Source of the DNA: Psychrobacillus soli
GTDB lineage: Bacteria; Bacillota; Bacilli; Bacillales_A; Planococcaceae
DNA length: 37,969 nt
NCBI RefSeq assembly: GCF_006861775.1
Contig: NZ_VDGG01000016.1
Coordinates: 96,302 to 134,270, forward strand
Direction of reading: 5' to 3'
Under the pieces are notes generated by a model. The model made no database searches. It saw nothing but the letters and a program-made list of their open reading frames with translations, and had not been told where the DNA came from. A program made the translations under genes and the position numbers. Position 1 is the first letter of the stretch; every line of letters begins with the position of its first letter. Of this stretch, positions 24,290 to 35,662 are shown piece by piece.

Positions 24290-25579
24290 TTAACTGTTTC
24301 GCACGCTATCCAATTGTTCAAAAAAGTTTGGATAGGAAACTGAGATGCATGCTGGATCATCCAATGTAACAGCACTTGAAGTAATCAGAGATGCGATTGC
24401 CCCCATCATGCCAATACGATGATCGCCATACGTCACTAATTCTGCACCATGCAGTGGTGTTGGCCCTTCGATAATCATTCCGTCATCCGTTGCCGTAATA
24501 TTCGCACCGAGCTTCTTTAGTTCATTGACAACGGCATCTATTCGATTGGTTTCTTTTACTTTTAGTTCTTCGGCATTTTTAATGACCGTCTTACCTTCTG
24601 CTTGTGTTGCAAGTAAGGCAATGATCGGAATTTCGTCAATTAGTCTAGGAATTAAATCGCCGCCGATTTCTGTCCCTTTTAGAGAAGATGTCTCGATTTC
24701 GATTGTTCCCATTTCTTCATGGCTCGTATTTTCGGAATCATTGATCGACAAATTTGCACCCATTGCTTGTAGGACATCGATAATTCCCGTTCTCGTCTCG
24801 TTTAAGCCTACGTTCGTTAACGTCAGCTTACTACGAGGGACAATTGCTCCTGCTGCTAAAAAGAATGCTGCAGACGAAATATCACCTGGTACTACGACAT
24901 GTGTTCCAGTAAGTTTTTGTCCACCTTGCAGTCGGATTGTTTTATTTCGGACTTTAATGTCTGCGCCGAAATGTTGCAGCATTTTTTCCGTATGATCACG
25001 AGAAGTTTCCATTTCTTGTACGATTGTTTCTCCTTGTGCATGTAATGCAGCAAGTAGAATAGCGGACTTCACTTGTGCACTTGCAACCGGCATTTGGTAA
25101 TGGATAGACTCTAGGTTAGTTCCTTCTACCGCAATTGGCGTAAACTGCCCATTTTCCCGTCCAATTAACTTCGCTCCCATTTGCTTTAACGGATCCGTCA
25201 CTCGTTTCATCGGTCTCTTTTGAATCGATTCGTCTCCAATTAGAACAGATGAAACATTCGAACCTGCTAGTATTCCGAGCATTAGGCGCGTTGTTGTACC
25301 GGAGTTACCAGTATATAAGATCTCGTTAGGCTCTTTCCACGCTTTGATGCCATTACTCTTGATACGAACGTTTTCCCCGTCTACCTCAATTTCGACACCA
25401 AGCTTTTGGAAGCAGTCGATTGTCGCTAAGCAATCATCACTTAGTAGGAAGCCTTCCACCGTAGTAGTACCTTCAGCCATTGCCCCAAACATGATAGAGC
25501 GATGGGATACAGACTTATCTCCTGGAATTCGCAAGACGCCTTGTAAGGAAGGCTGTGCATAATCTAATATTTTCTCCAT
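24290..25579 (-). CDS. aroA: 3-phosphoshikimate 1-carboxyvinyltransferase (EPSP synthase)
   Basis: The sixth step of the shikimate pathway: it joins shikimate 3-phosphate and phosphoenolpyruvate. The N-terminal GDKSVSHRS (20-28) carries the substrate-binding Lys and Ser, and NSGTTTRL and the LKVKETNR segment are also present. I chose the ATG at 25579, 8 bases after GGAGGG, giving 429 residues as usual. The open frame continues upstream but overlaps tyrA and has no family similarity. It is the last gene of the cheR-aroC-aroB-aroH-hisC-tyrA-aroA operon. The remembered B. subtilis name for this gene is aroE. Confidence 0.96.
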   Translation of the reverse strand: MEKILDYAQPSLQGVLRIPGDKSVSHRSIMFGAMAEGTTTVEGFLLSDDCLATIDCFQKLGVEIEVDGENVRIKSNGIKAWKEPNEILYTGNSGTTTRLMLGILAGSNVSSVLIGDESIQKRPMKRVTDPLKQMGAKLIGRENGQFTPIAVEGTNLESIHYQMPVASAQVKSAILLAALHAQGETIVQEMETSRDHTEKMLQHFGADIKVRNKTIRLQGGQKLTGTHVVVPGDISSAAFFLAAGAIVPRSKLTLTNVGLNETRTGIIDVLQAMGANLSINDSENTSHEEMGTIEIETSSLKGTEIGGDLIPRLIDEIPIIALLATQAEGKTVIKNAEELKVKETNRIDAVVNELKKLGANITATDDGMIIEGPTPLHGAELVTYGDHRIGMMGAIASLITSSAVTLDDPACISVSYPNFFEQLDSVRNS

Positions 25580-25592
25580 AATGATTACCCTC

Positions 25593-26693
25593 CTAAGAAA
25601 TATACGTTTCAAATGTTGTATTTTTTGCAATGCATGCGACTGCTTTTGCACGATCATCCATCGTTTGAAAACTAATGACCAAAATACCAAAAACATCGAC
25701 TCGAGTTTCCACAATTCGCAAATTCGTAATACTAATACGGTCTCTTGCTAAGTAGCCCGTGATTTCCGAAATAACCCCTGGATAATCGGGGATATCGACA
25801 TATAAATCAAATACAGAAAACATCGCACCTTGTGCAGTAATCGGCAGTTCATCTCGTACTTGTTTAGCCGTTTGAAAATATTTTTCAATATCTTCTTCAT
25901 CTGCGTGAAGCAACAAATTTTGCAGTCTAATCATTTCTTCTGTCCACATTTGCAACTGATTACTAAGCTCCCTGCGATTTTGAACCGTAATGTCTCGCCA
26001 CATGATTGGGTTGGACGAGGCGATTCGTGTTAAATCGCGAAACCCCCCTGCTGCAAGTTGTTTCGTGAATGGGAATTTTTCATTTTCCCCTGCGAGCTGG
26101 TGCACAAGCGAAGCGGCAACTAAATGCGGAAAATGACTGACAACTGCTGTCATATGGTCATGTTCTTCTGCTTTCACTTGGACAATTTTCGCTTTTGTTA
26201 CTTGCAGCAAATTCGTAAGGATCGTTACTTCTTCTTTATTTTCATTTGGAAATGGGGTTAGCAAATAATACGCATTTTCAAATAAATGCGCTCTAGCTGC
26301 TTCTACCCCACTTTTATGCGAGCCGGCCATTGGATGACCGCCGATAAACGTAATACCTTGCTCTCTTAAAGATATAGCGGCTTTCATAATTTCATTTTTA
26401 GTGCTACCTGTGTCAGTTACAATGACTTGTTCTTTAAGATCCCACGCCAATATCTCGTTCATCAATCGAATAGTTTCATTTACAGGGGTAGCAAAAACGA
26501 TAATGTCCGCAATTTCAGCGGCCTCTTTCAAATGAACTGCCATTTCATCAATAACACCTATTCTTTTGGCTGTTCGAAGCGACGGTGTATGCGCATCATA
26601 GCCGATTACTGTCACATGCTCGTTCCGCTTTAAACCAAGTGCTAGTGAGCCTCCTATTAGGCCAAGCCCAATAATGAAAATCGTTTGCTTCAT
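25593..26693 (-). CDS. tyrA: Prephenate dehydrogenase with ACT domain
   Basis: It converts prephenate to 4-hydroxyphenylpyruvate for tyrosine synthesis. The NAD-binding [13 protein letters not shown] lies at 9-21 and GGHPMAGS near 118-125. A C-terminal ACT domain (about 295-366, with [14 protein letters not shown]) probably senses tyrosine. The length of 366 is normal for the Bacillus type. The start ATG overlaps the hisC stop as TAATG, so the two are translationally coupled. Confidence 0.95.
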   Translation of the reverse strand: MKQTIFIIGLGLIGGSLALGLKRNEHVTVIGYDAHTPSLRTAKRIGVIDEMAVHLKEAAEIADIIVFATPVNETIRLMNEILAWDLKEQVIVTDTGSTKNEIMKAAISLREQGITFIGGHPMAGSHKSGVEAARAHLFENAYYLLTPFPNENKEEVTILTNLLQVTKAKIVQVKAEEHDHMTAVVSHFPHLVAASLVHQLAGENEKFPFTKQLAAGGFRDLTRIASSNPIMWRDITVQNRRELSNQLQMWTEEMIRLQNLLLHADEEDIEKYFQTAKQVRDELPITAQGAMFSVFDLYVDIPDYPGVISEITGYLARDRISITNLRIVETRVDVFGILVISFQTMDDRAKAVACIAKNTTFETYIS

Positions 26694-27793
26694 TACAAAA
26701 CGCCTTCCTCTTTTAACACTTCATCTAATTTTTGTAGTAACTCAGTATTTTGCTCTTCTGTCCCGATTGTGATTCGAAGGTATCCAGGTTTACCAAGCGC
26801 ATTTCCGCTTCGAACGATAAATCCACGTTTCATCAGACCTTGGAATACTGAATCGCTATCTGCTTTCACTTCCATGAACACAAAGTTTGTGTGTGAAGGA
26901 TACAAATTGAAATTACGTTCAGCACAGTATGCTTCATATTGAGCTTTTCCAGCATTATTTTTTTCCTGACATGATTGGATAAACGCTTGGTCCGCTAATC
27001 CGATAATAGCAACTTCTTGACTTAATACTGTGTTATTAAATGGCTCACGAGTTGGCTCTAATTGGCTTATTACTTCTTCTGAACCAATGGCATAGCCTAC
27101 GCGGAAACTAGCTAAGCCGTATGCTTTAGAAAAAGTACGCATGATTAAAACGTTTGGGTGTTTGTCTAATAAATGAATCGAGTCTTCATATGTTTCATCT
27201 GTTATGTATTCTGTATAAGCTTCATCTAGAACAATTAATACATCATTCGGTACTTTTTCAACGAATGCTTTAATTTTATCGCTAGCAATAAGGGTTCCCG
27301 TTGGATTATTCGGATTACAAATCCATACGATCGCTGTGTTTTCATCGACTGCTTCCACCATTTCATCTAAATCATGTTCCCCGTTTGGAAGTAATGGTAC
27401 GGTACGAACTTCTGCTCCTTCTACGATTGCATTATGCTTGTATTGACCAAATGTTACATCTGCAACTACTGTATTTAAACCTGGTTGTAGAAGTGCTCTT
27501 GAAACGATTAATATATTCTCATCTGAACCATTTCCAAAAAGTAATTGCTTTTCTGAAACATTTACATGTTTTGCTACAGCTGTGCGAAGTTTTGACGCAT
27601 AGCCATCTGGGTAAATAGCATAGTCAATACTTGCAATATCTAAGTATTCTTTTACATTAGGAGATGCTCCGTAAGGATTTTCATTGGATGCAAGTTTAGT
27701 TACGGTTTCTAAGTTGAACATTTTTTTTACTTCGTCTGTTGTTTTTCCTGGTTGGTATGCTTGTAAGCCGGCAATTTGTTTTTTGAATTTCAT
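26693..27793 (-). CDS. hisC: Histidinol-phosphate / aromatic aminotransferase
   Basis: A class I/II PLP aminotransferase of 366 residues. PLP Lys223 is in TFSKAYGL, CNPNNPTG lies at 159-166 and DEAY at 190-193. In B. subtilis the HisC of this cluster serves both histidine and aromatic amino acid synthesis; the position between aroH and tyrA fits the second role. Only 24 bases separate it from aroH, where B. subtilis has the six trp genes. GGGGA precedes the ATG. Confidence 0.94.
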   Translation of the reverse strand: MKFKKQIAGLQAYQPGKTTDEVKKMFNLETVTKLASNENPYGASPNVKEYLDIASIDYAIYPDGYASKLRTAVAKHVNVSEKQLLFGNGSDENILIVSRALLQPGLNTVVADVTFGQYKHNAIVEGAEVRTVPLLPNGEHDLDEMVEAVDENTAIVWICNPNNPTGTLIASDKIKAFVEKVPNDVLIVLDEAYTEYITDETYEDSIHLLDKHPNVLIMRTFSKAYGLASFRVGYAIGSEEVISQLEPTREPFNNTVLSQEVAIIGLADQAFIQSCQEKNNAGKAQYEAYCAERNFNLYPSHTNFVFMEVKADSDSVFQGLMKRGFIVRSGNALGKPGYLRITIGTEEQNTELLQKLDEVLKEEGVL

Positions 27794-27817
27794 CTCAAAA
27801 GTCCCCGTTTCTTTATA

Positions 27818-28180
27818 TTATTTCACTAAGTCAGGTCTTAATATAACCGCATTGTTTAAATAGATATGCTGGATATCCCGCTGCTCTTTATTTGTATTAA
27901 CATGCATTAAAAGCCTTACACACTTTTCTAACGCGTTTGGAACATCCATTTCATGTGTACACATTACAGGTACATATGTCCATCCTTCTAAGCTTCTCAC
28001 TGCTCTTGCAGGGAAAGCGGACGTAATGTCTGTCGTCGTTGAGATGATGACCGATGCAATGTCTTCTGGTTGTACATCATTTGCTTTCGCCATTTCTTGC
28101 ACAAGACGTGCAGTTTCTATCAATACTTCTTCATTTGAATCTGCTGTTACCGTTGTGGCGCCTCTGACTCCTCTGATCAT
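27818..28180 (-). CDS. aroH: Chorismate mutase, AroH type
   Basis: A small trimeric monofunctional chorismate mutase (120 residues) that turns chorismate into prephenate. The N-terminal IRGVRGATTV and the segment FPARAVRSLEGWTYVPVMC match the AroH class, with the active-site Arg residues near 7 and 63 and a Cys near 75. It is unrelated to the all-helical AroQ type. The ATG directly follows the aroB stop and has GGAGGGG before it. It supplies prephenate to TyrA encoded two genes later. Confidence 0.95.
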   Translation of the reverse strand: MIRGVRGATTVTADSNEEVLIETARLVQEMAKANDVQPEDIASVIISTTTDITSAFPARAVRSLEGWTYVPVMCTHEMDVPNALEKCVRLLMHVNTNKEQRDIQHIYLNNAVILRPDLVK

Positions 28181-29269
28181 CTAAATCCCCTCCTTGATCC
28201 ACTTTCTTAATTGCTCGTCACAAGCTTGCACTTCACTCATCGAAATAACTTGGACAATTGGCTCCCCAATTTCTTGAAGTAACGCAAAGTGGAGTTCCCC
28301 ATTCGTTGTTTTCTTGTCTTTTAACATAAATGCAGCTAATTGCTCAAACGAACAGTTAAGTACATGCTGAAAATTGTATCCTAGTCTATTCGCAATTTCA
28401 TATACTTTTTCGGTATAGCCTACTGCTACATTTCCGTTCTTTTCACTTAGCATTAACGCAGGAATCATACCGATCATCACTGCTTCGCCATGCGTTATTT
28501 TCCCATAACCAACAGTAGCCTCGATTGCATGTCCATATGTGTGGCCAAAATTTAAATATTTGCGATACGATTGCTCTTTTTCATCTAGTTCCACGATATG
28601 CGCTTTCACTCGAATTCCTTTTTCAATCCATTTAAGTAGCGTTTCTTTTTCAATAGATTTAATACTAGGAAGTTCGAAAAACTCGTTTACCCATTTAGAG
28701 TCGCTAATGAGCGCATGTTTGATCACTTCCGCTAGACCTGAACGTACTTCTGTTTCAGGTAAAGTAGCTAAAAAATGAAAATCGTAAATAACCGCTTGCG
28801 GCTGATAAAAAGCACCGATCATATTCTTACCATTCGGATGATTGATGGCAGTCTTTCCTCCAACCGCACTATCATGCGCTAAAATGGTCGTAGGTATTTG
28901 ATAAAATGGGATCCCGCGCATAAATGTTGCCGCAACAAATCCGGTCAAATCTCCTACTGCTCCTCCACCTAATGCAAATAGTACCGAATTTCTCGAACAG
29001 CTTTCTTGCAATAAAAATGTTTGGACATCAAAATACGAGTCAAACGTTTTACACGCTTCTCCATTAGGCACGATATAAACTTTAAATGGGAATGAAAAAT
29101 GCTCGCGAACATATTGTTCATGCAAACTCCAAACATGCTCGTCCGTAATTATCACTAACTGATCTGCTTTTTCTAGTAGCGCTTTATACTGTCCACAAAA
29201 ATCATGTAATATATTTTCACCTAAATGCACATCATACGAAGCATCGGTTGTTTTTACTGGGATATTCAC
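28181..29269 (-). CDS. aroB: 3-dehydroquinate synthase
   Basis: The second step of the shikimate pathway, an NAD- and zinc-dependent cyclase. The glycine-rich GGGAVGDLTGF lies at 101-111. Metal-binding residues are in the segments around SGLAEVIKHALI and NFGHTYGHAIE. Length 362 is normal. It starts with GTG behind GGGG, 3 bases after the aroC stop, and ends directly before aroH, so the three genes are tightly packed. Confidence 0.96.
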   Translation of the reverse strand: MNIPVKTTDASYDVHLGENILHDFCGQYKALLEKADQLVIITDEHVWSLHEQYVREHFSFPFKVYIVPNGEACKTFDSYFDVQTFLLQESCSRNSVLFALGGGAVGDLTGFVAATFMRGIPFYQIPTTILAHDSAVGGKTAINHPNGKNMIGAFYQPQAVIYDFHFLATLPETEVRSGLAEVIKHALISDSKWVNEFFELPSIKSIEKETLLKWIEKGIRVKAHIVELDEKEQSYRKYLNFGHTYGHAIEATVGYGKITHGEAVMIGMIPALMLSEKNGNVAVGYTEKVYEIANRLGYNFQHVLNCSFEQLAAFMLKDKKTTNGELHFALLQEIGEPIVQVISMSEVQACDEQLRKWIKEGI

Positions 29270-29272
29270 GAT

Positions 29273-30454
29273 TTAAAACCCCTTTGTATAAGCTCGATGT
29301 CTTTCTATTTCTGCCTTTAATGAATCCATTTTATCGCCATTAAATGTATCTAATACGGCTTGCGCAATTTCCCATGCAATGACCGCTTCAGCAACTACAG
29401 ATGCCGCTGGTACTGCACAGCTATCTGATCGTTCAATACTTGCTTTAAACGGTTCTTTCGTATCAATATCAACACTTTGTAATGGCTTGTAAAGTGTCGG
29501 GATTGGTTTCATAACTCCTCTTACGACGATTGGCATTCCTGTCGACATACCGCCTTCTAGACCGCCTAGGCGATTCGTATCACGTGTATACCCTTCTTCC
29601 TCACTCCAAGAAATTTGGTCGTGTACTTGACTACCAAATAAATTCGCCATTTCAAACCCTAATCCAATTTCTACACCTTTGAATGCATTAATGCTCATCA
29701 TCGCCATTGCAAGTTTCGCATCAAGCTTACGATCGTAATGTACATAGCTACCTACGCCTGCAGGCATCCCTGAAATGATGACTTCCACGACACCACCGAT
29801 TGTATCTCCTGCTTTTTTCGCATAGTCAATCGCTTCGACCATTTTTTCAGAAGCTTCAGAATCCAAACAATAGACTGGGTCCGCTTCGACAATTTCACGA
29901 ATCTCTTCGATTGTTTTGCCGGTAGCTAAATCTAAATTCGCTTCAATTCCACCAATTTTCGTTACATGAGCAACAATGGAGATTCCTAACTCGCTTAATA
30001 ATTGTTTTGCTACTGCTCCTACTGCTACCCGTACAGTCGTTTCACGTGCAGAAGAACGCTCTAATACGTTGCGTAAATCACGATGACCGTATTTCATTCC
30101 TCCGACTAAATCCGCATGCCCTGGACGTGGTCTTGTAATTTGTCGTTTAATATCTTCTGGATCTATTTCTTCTCCAAGTGGTTCAATGCCCATAATATTT
30201 GTCCAATGTTTCCAATCATCATTGTTTACGACAAGACAAACCGGAGAGCCTAAAGATTTTCCGTGGCGGACTCCTGCAGTAATGGCTACTGTATCCTTTT
30301 CAATCTGCATTCTTCTTCCGCGACCATGACCGCCTTGGCGACGTTTCAATTCTTTATTTATCTGTTCACTCGTAATTTCTAATTGTGCTGGTAACCCTTC
30401 AATAATTGCTGTAAGTTGTGGTCCATGTGACTCACCTGCTGTTAAATAACGCAC
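29273..30454 (-). CDS. aroC: Chorismate synthase
   Basis: The last step of the shikimate pathway; it needs reduced FMN and eliminates phosphate from EPSP. The N-terminal [11 protein letters not shown], the [11 protein letters not shown] segment and SSARETT are family signatures. The start is GTG at 30454, with GGGGG before it, so the protein starts [11 protein letters not shown] as in its relatives and has 393 residues. A longer ATG-started frame has this site inside it. B. subtilis calls this gene aroF. It heads the aro genes behind cheR. Confidence 0.96.
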   Translation of the reverse strand: MRYLTAGESHGPQLTAIIEGLPAQLEITSEQINKELKRRQGGHGRGRRMQIEKDTVAITAGVRHGKSLGSPVCLVVNNDDWKHWTNIMGIEPLGEEIDPEDIKRQITRPRPGHADLVGGMKYGHRDLRNVLERSSARETTVRVAVGAVAKQLLSELGISIVAHVTKIGGIEANLDLATGKTIEEIREIVEADPVYCLDSEASEKMVEAIDYAKKAGDTIGGVVEVIISGMPAGVGSYVHYDRKLDAKLAMAMMSINAFKGVEIGLGFEMANLFGSQVHDQISWSEEEGYTRDTNRLGGLEGGMSTGMPIVVRGVMKPIPTLYKPLQSVDIDTKEPFKASIERSDSCAVPAASVVAEAVIAWEIAQAVLDTFNGDKMDSLKAEIERHRAYTKGF

Positions 30455-30536
30455 AACACTTTCCCCCTTCAACTCGCTAAAGTATTTATATTCCACTATA
30501 ACATAAAATCTCTTTCAAAGTATAGAAAAAAACAGT

Positions 30537-31331
<795 letters not shown>

Positions 31332-31376
31332 CTATATCTAGTATATCGCAATCGGTTCGTTTCGAATATAGAAAAA

Positions 31377-31404
31377 GACAGACAAATGTGAACATTCGTC
31401 TGCC
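31377..31404 (-). terminator. Intrinsic terminator after ndk
   Basis: A 12-bp stem with two G-T pairs (31377-31388 with 31393-31404), 4-base loop, then TTTTT on the minus strand. Confidence 0.82.
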
Positions 31405-31429
31405 TTCAATAAAACTTTTGCTTTTTTTA

Positions 31430-31876
31430 TTAGTTAATCCAGTTGTTAGCGTCTTTAGCGTAAGCTACTAGTTCTTCTTGTTTGAAGAATAGACCGATTT
31501 CGCGTTCAGCGCTTTCTGGTGAGTCAGAACCGTGGATAATGTTTTTACCAACAGTTACTGCGAAGTCTCCGCGGATTGTTCCTGGAGCTGATTCTTTCGG
31601 GTTTGTAGCACCCATCATAAGACGAGCTGTTGAAATAACATTTTCCCCTTCCCAAACCATTGCGAAAACTGGTCCAGAAGTGATGAATTCTACTAATTCA
31701 CCGAAGAATGGGCGTTCTTTATGTTCGCCGTAATGTTGTTCTGCTAATTCAGTTGGGATTTGCATTAATTTTGCTCCAACTAATTGATATCCTTTTTTCT
31801 CAAAACGACTTACGATTTCACCGATTAAGTTACGTTGTACGCCATCAGGTTTTACCATTAAAAATGTTTTTTCCAT
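31430..31876 (-). CDS. ndk: Nucleoside diphosphate kinase
   Basis: It balances nucleoside triphosphate pools by transferring the gamma-phosphate through a phosphohistidine. The active-site His115 is in [12 protein letters not shown], and Lys9 (MVKPDG) binds phosphate. The ATG at 31876 is chosen because GAGGAG lies just before it; this gives 148 residues, exactly the usual length. A GTG three codons earlier would overlap that site. It lies between hepT and cheR, as in B. subtilis, with its own promoter and terminator. Confidence 0.97.
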   Translation of the reverse strand: MEKTFLMVKPDGVQRNLIGEIVSRFEKKGYQLVGAKLMQIPTELAEQHYGEHKERPFFGELVEFITSGPVFAMVWEGENVISTARLMMGATNPKESAPGTIRGDFAVTVGKNIIHGSDSPESAEREIGLFFKQEELVAYAKDANNWIN

Positions 31877-31928
31877 GATTAACACTCCTCAAATATAAAT
31901 AATGGACTAAAATTCTCCACCGTTAAAA

Positions 31929-31957
31929 ATAGTATCACTAAGATCTACTATTTTCAA
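31929..31957 (-). promoter_or_regulatory. Candidate sigma-A promoter for ndk
   Basis: On the minus strand TTGAAA, a 17-base spacer and TACTAT, about 53 bases before the ndk ATG and directly after the hepT stop. The same bases can form an AT-only 9-bp stem, so a weak hepT terminator is the alternative reading. Confidence 0.5.
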
Positions 31958-32932
31958 TCAAAACTTACGTTTACTCATAAATAACGCGATATTTTGCAAT
32001 GATTTTTTAGCAGAATTTGCAGGTAATTGTTTTACTTCGTTTAATGCTTTTTGTAAATATATATTACTTAGTTGTTTGGCTTTCGTCATGCCATCCGAAT
32101 ATCGAATTGCCTTTAATAGATTTTGTTGATCGGTAGCAGAAATCGTTCCTTCCAACATCGCATGAAGTAATGGAGCTACAGCAGGCTCATCTTTTGCATA
32201 TAACACCGGTAATGTAATATTTCCTTGTAGTAAATCACTTCCAGCAGGTTTACCTAATTGTTCATCTGTCGAAACAATGTCTAATATATCATCGATAATT
32301 TGGAAGGACATCCCAACATAATAGCCAAACAGTTTTAAATGCCTTACCGTTTTAGCATCCGTTCCAGATGCAATAGCTCCTAGTTCACAACTAGCAGAGA
32401 TTAAGATGGCGGTTTTTCGCTTTATTCTTCTTAAATAATCTCGCACTGTTTGGTCTAAAAAGCGTTTATCTTCCACTTGAATAATCTCTCCGATGCAAAG
32501 TTCAATCATAGTGTGAGATAACACTTCATGTGCGTATGTATTTTGTACTTCTGTTATGTATTCAATTGCTTTCGCAAAAAGAAAGTCGCCTGTATACATT
32601 GCGACTCGATTATTCCACTGTGCTTTGACCGTTTCCCTACCTCTTCTTGTTTCCGCGTCATCTATAACATCGTCATGCACTAGAGACGCCATATGTATCA
32701 GTTCTATCGGAACAGCAACATTTTTAATGGATTCAATCGAATAATTACCGAACTTCGCTGCAAGTAGAACAAAAACGGGTCGAATTCGTTTTCCTCCAGC
32801 GAGAAGTAAATGAAGAGAGGCTTCATTCAATAAGGGAGAGGAAGAATTCACAGCTACTGCTAGCTCTTTTTCTATGACTTCTAAATCCGATTTTAAATCG
32901 GAATAAAGTAATTTCAACTTCATCTTATCCAC
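31958..32932 (-). CDS. hepT: Heptaprenyl diphosphate synthase component II
   Basis: The catalytic subunit of the two-part prenyltransferase that makes the C35 side chain of menaquinone-7. The first aspartate-rich motif DDVID lies at 87-91 and the second, DDILD, at 214-218; GGKRIRP (46-52) is also conserved. Length 324. It works with HepS, encoded two genes upstream with menG between. The start is GTG at 32932 with AGAAGG 9 bases before it; an ATG three codons on is possible. The older name is gerCC. Confidence 0.95.
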   Translation of the reverse strand: MDKMKLKLLYSDLKSDLEVIEKELAVAVNSSSPLLNEASLHLLLAGGKRIRPVFVLLAAKFGNYSIESIKNVAVPIELIHMASLVHDDVIDDAETRRGRETVKAQWNNRVAMYTGDFLFAKAIEYITEVQNTYAHEVLSHTMIELCIGEIIQVEDKRFLDQTVRDYLRRIKRKTAILISASCELGAIASGTDAKTVRHLKLFGYYVGMSFQIIDDILDIVSTDEQLGKPAGSDLLQGNITLPVLYAKDEPAVAPLLHAMLEGTISATDQQNLLKAIRYSDGMTKAKQLSNIYLQKALNEVKQLPANSAKKSLQNIALFMSKRKF

Positions 32933-32952
32933 AGATCCAAACCTTCTCCCAC

Positions 32953-33657
32953 TTAAATATCTTTTTTGAAACCAATATGTCTTGCTGCTGCGCCACCACT
33001 ATATGGCTTACTCGTTACATGCTTCATACCAACTTGTTCAAATAACTTCGTTAGCTCCGCTCTATTAGGAAAGTCTTTCGCTGACTCTTGTAACCACGAA
33101 TACTCTTTATAACTTTTTGCAAATAGTTTACCGAACATCGGCATAATATAACGGAAATATAGTCGAAATCCGACATTGAAAATTCTCGAATCTGGTTGTG
33201 ATGTTTCTAGACAGACAATCATACCACCAGGTTTTGCCACACGATTCATTTCACTAAGAACTTGTTTGTAATCAGGTACATTTCGAAGTCCAAAACCAAT
33301 CGTGACATAGTCGAATGTGTTGTCTTCAAAAGGTAACTCCATTGCATTGCCTTGCAATAATTCAATTTGAGAAATGTTTTTCACTTTTTCTTTCCCAACA
33401 TTCAACATATTTTGGCTGAAATCTAGCCCTGTTACTTTTCCAGTTGGCCCAGTAGCTTCTGCTAGAGCAATCGTCCAATCAGCGGTTCCACAACATACAT
33501 CTAATGCGGAACTCCCTATTTTCACTTGCATTGCTTTCATCGTGTCACTACGCCAAATTTTATGTTGTTGAAAACTGATCACAGAGTTCATCGAATCATA
33601 GTTATCTGAAATTTTCTCAAATACTTCATGTACATGTTGCTCTTTTGATTTTCCCAC
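32953..33657 (-). CDS. menG: Demethylmenaquinone methyltransferase
   Basis: It performs the final SAM-dependent C-methylation of demethylmenaquinone. The SAM-binding motif LDVCCGTAD lies at 52-60 and the UbiE/MenG-family segment [17 protein letters not shown] at 20-36. The 234 residues match the family. It starts with GTG, 3 bases after the hepS stop, and is followed by hepT after 20 bases. Together with HepS and HepT it supplies menaquinone, the substrate of the QcrABC complex encoded about 12 kb away. Confidence 0.96.
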   Translation of the reverse strand: MGKSKEQHVHEVFEKISDNYDSMNSVISFQQHKIWRSDTMKAMQVKIGSSALDVCCGTADWTIALAEATGPTGKVTGLDFSQNMLNVGKEKVKNISQIELLQGNAMELPFEDNTFDYVTIGFGLRNVPDYKQVLSEMNRVAKPGGMIVCLETSQPDSRIFNVGFRLYFRYIMPMFGKLFAKSYKEYSWLQESAKDFPNRAELTKLFEQVGMKHVTSKPYSGGAAARHIGFKKDI

Positions 33658-33660
33658 CGT

Positions 33661-34422
33661 TTAACCTTCTCTCAACTGCGTTTCCAGCGAACGTTTAGTT
33701 ACACGTTCTACGATTGCATGTTTGACATGATCTTTTAATAATTCCGAAGAACGGACGTCTTGTATTAAATCGTTTTCTATTTTTTTCATTTCCGCTTGAA
33801 GTAAGTTTATATTCGATTTCAAGACAGAAGATTTATCGATATATAAAGTAGCTTCTAGTCGTTCGTAAGCAGCAATCTCTTTTTTCAATGATGCTAGTAA
33901 TAACGCTTCTTTCATGAAAAATACATATTCATGAAATGAGTAGTATTCCATAAATTGTTCAATCGGTTTACTAACAATCAACTGAATCGACCCGACCAGT
34001 TGTTCAAACGTATAGTTTTGCTGATCGTAAAATCTCGTTTTGTGCTCGGTAATAGTAGTGACACATTCTGACAATTGTCGAATTAAATCTATCTTTTTAT
34101 CTTTTGCTAACAGCTGATAGTATTTTCCGCTGTAATAATCTCCTGCCAACACTTGTAATTGCTGTTCTCTCGACGTTGCATTTTGTTCTTTCACTAAATC
34201 ATGTGCCGCAAGTGCCGAAAAAATAAGAGAGATGGCGAAAACAGAAATTCTTTCTGATTCGTTCCATTCTTCCCCATTGAGTAGTGGTAAAAGTGTAAAA
34301 AACAAACGTTCTTCGTCAATGATAGGAACCCCTGTATAGTTTAACAAAGTACTTTGCCCGATTTGCAAGAGAATATCGCTTTTATATTGTTTTACCTGTT
34401 GTGTGATCATTGCTTCGTTCAT
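33661..34422 (-). CDS. hepS: Heptaprenyl diphosphate synthase component I
   Basis: The small non-catalytic subunit of heptaprenyl diphosphate synthase. It is a helical protein of 253 residues without the aspartate-rich motifs. Sequence in this family is weakly conserved, so the call rests on the order hepS-menG-hepT together with size and the segment NGEEWNESERISVFAISLIFSALAAHDLV. The start at ATG 34422 is chosen for GGAG 8 bases upstream; an earlier TTG has no site. The older name is gerCA. Confidence 0.88.
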   Translation of the reverse strand: MNEAMITQQVKQYKSDILLQIGQSTLLNYTGVPIIDEERLFFTLLPLLNGEEWNESERISVFAISLIFSALAAHDLVKEQNATSREQQLQVLAGDYYSGKYYQLLAKDKKIDLIRQLSECVTTITEHKTRFYDQQNYTFEQLVGSIQLIVSKPIEQFMEYYSFHEYVFFMKEALLLASLKKEIAAYERLEATLYIDKSSVLKSNINLLQAEMKKIENDLIQDVRSSELLKDHVKHAIVERVTKRSLETQLREG

Positions 34423-34474
34423 ACACTTTACTCCATTTCCCAACCGCGCTTACTATATTTTTCGTGTAGGTCTT

Positions 34475-34696
34475 TTATTTTTTGGATTCACTTTGAATAA
34501 CACCGTTTGCTGTGTGAACAGATGCTTTTCCTCTAATTTTCATCGCAGATGTGTGCTCTGTAAATTGGGCGATCATAACTTCACCTGTATCTAGTTTTTC
34601 AGAATGATGGAACTTTGTATCCGTGCCACGGGTAAGCCCAATAACATGCACACCATCTTCTTCTGCTTTTATCACGATAAAATCTGAACTAGACAT
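34475..34696 (-). CDS. mtrB: trp RNA-binding attenuation protein (TRAP)
   Basis: An 11-subunit ring protein that, when loaded with tryptophan, binds (G/U)AG repeats in the leaders of trp genes and stops transcription or translation. The 73 residues match nearly throughout: [33 protein letters not shown] and [15 protein letters not shown]. Residues of the tryptophan pocket (Thr and Gly in GLTRGTDT, and the HTS segment) are present. It follows folE by 68 bases, as in the B. subtilis mtrA-mtrB pair. The trp operon itself is not at its usual nearby place. Confidence 0.97.
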   Translation of the reverse strand: MSSSDFIVIKAEEDGVHVIGLTRGTDTKFHHSEKLDTGEVMIAQFTEHTSAMKIRGKASVHTANGVIQSESKK

Positions 34697-34764
34697 TATT
34701 TAATCTCCTTTACGAAAACAGTCTTTTTTCATCATACCATATTCTAAAACTTTCTCCAAAACAG

Positions 34765-35334
34765 TTACTGCATTTGAATAAAAGTTAATATTTCAGAGCG
34801 TTTTACTTCGTCTGTTTCCAAAATCCCTCTAGCTACCGCGGTTACTGTTTTGGCACCTGGTTTTTTAATCCCACGCATCGTCATACACATATGCTCTGCC
34901 TCAATGACAACGTAAACGCCATGTGGATTTAACATTTCCATAATATCTTCAGCAATACTAGATGTAATTCTTTCTTGTAATTGCGGCCGTCTTGCAGTTG
35001 TTTCGACAGCTCTCGCTAACTTGCTTAATCCAGTTACGACTCCATCGCGTGGAATATATGCTACATGTGCTTTCCCGTAAAAAGGAACGAGATGATGTTC
35101 ACACATGGAATGGAATGGAATATCTTTAACTAACACAAGTTCTTCATGATCTTCGTTAAATACAGTTTTAAAATATTCTTTTGGATCTTGATGTAAGCCT
35201 TCAAACATTTCTGCATACATTTTAGAAACACGTTTAGGCGTTTCGAGTAATCCTTCTCTTTCCGGATCTTCTCCGACTGCCTCTAAAATCATTTTTACTG
35301 CTTCTTCTATTTTTTTCAGATCGACATTTGTCAT
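34765..35334 (-). CDS. folE: GTP cyclohydrolase I
   Basis: The first enzyme of folate synthesis, which forms dihydroneopterin triphosphate from GTP. Zinc ligands are Cys78 and the following His pair in SMCEHH, and Cys150 in [29 protein letters not shown] is a family signature. Length 189. It lies directly upstream of mtrB, which is why it is called mtrA in B. subtilis. GGGGG precedes the ATG. A clear promoter was not found in the upstream gap. Confidence 0.97.
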   Translation of the reverse strand: MTNVDLKKIEEAVKMILEAVGEDPEREGLLETPKRVSKMYAEMFEGLHQDPKEYFKTVFNEDHEELVLVKDIPFHSMCEHHLVPFYGKAHVAYIPRDGVVTGLSKLARAVETTARRPQLQERITSSIAEDIMEMLNPHGVYVVIEAEHMCMTMRGIKKPGAKTVTAVARGILETDEVKRSEILTFIQMQ

Positions 35335-35447
35335 CTGTTAACCCCCTAGACCAAAACTATACATACCATTAGCATCTTAGCATACGAATCGAATATAATA
35401 AATATTTTTCACTTGATTTAGCAGGAAGTTTAACTCCCCGCTGAATT

Positions 35448-35512
35448 GAGGAACTCTTGCTAAGATCGCCACGTCCTACAGCAACGCCTGAGTGACCAAC
35501 ATCCTGTATGCC
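35448..35512. repeat. Dispersed twin-hairpin repeat, partial copy B
   Basis: About 65 bases match the first two thirds of 8124-8224, including CCAACATCCTGT, but both hairpin stems are decayed. It lies in the 328-base folE-hup gap, which otherwise shows only AT-rich sequence, an imperfect CAATT-type repeat near 35517-35545 and the hup terminator. Confidence 0.7.
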
Positions 35513-35607
35513 TTAAGCGCAATTCATAATTTGGACGCAATTATGCCAAGGCGAAATTGATTTATGTATCTTGGCCATTTCTTTCTTCGCATTCTGTAAT
35601 TGAAAAG

Positions 35608-35643
35608 AACGGCTACCATGAAGCAAGCTTCATAATAACCGTT
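35608..35643 (-). terminator. Intrinsic terminator after hup
   Basis: A long stem of up to 17 pairs with a few mismatches (35608-35624 with 35627-35643). On the minus strand it is followed by CTTTTC. Confidence 0.75.
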
Positions 35644-35662
35644 CTATGTACTACAACATCAG

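Noticed and set aside
24525-24995. Plus-strand 156-codon open frame inside aroA
   Set aside because: It is antisense to the conserved core of aroA and shows no start signal.
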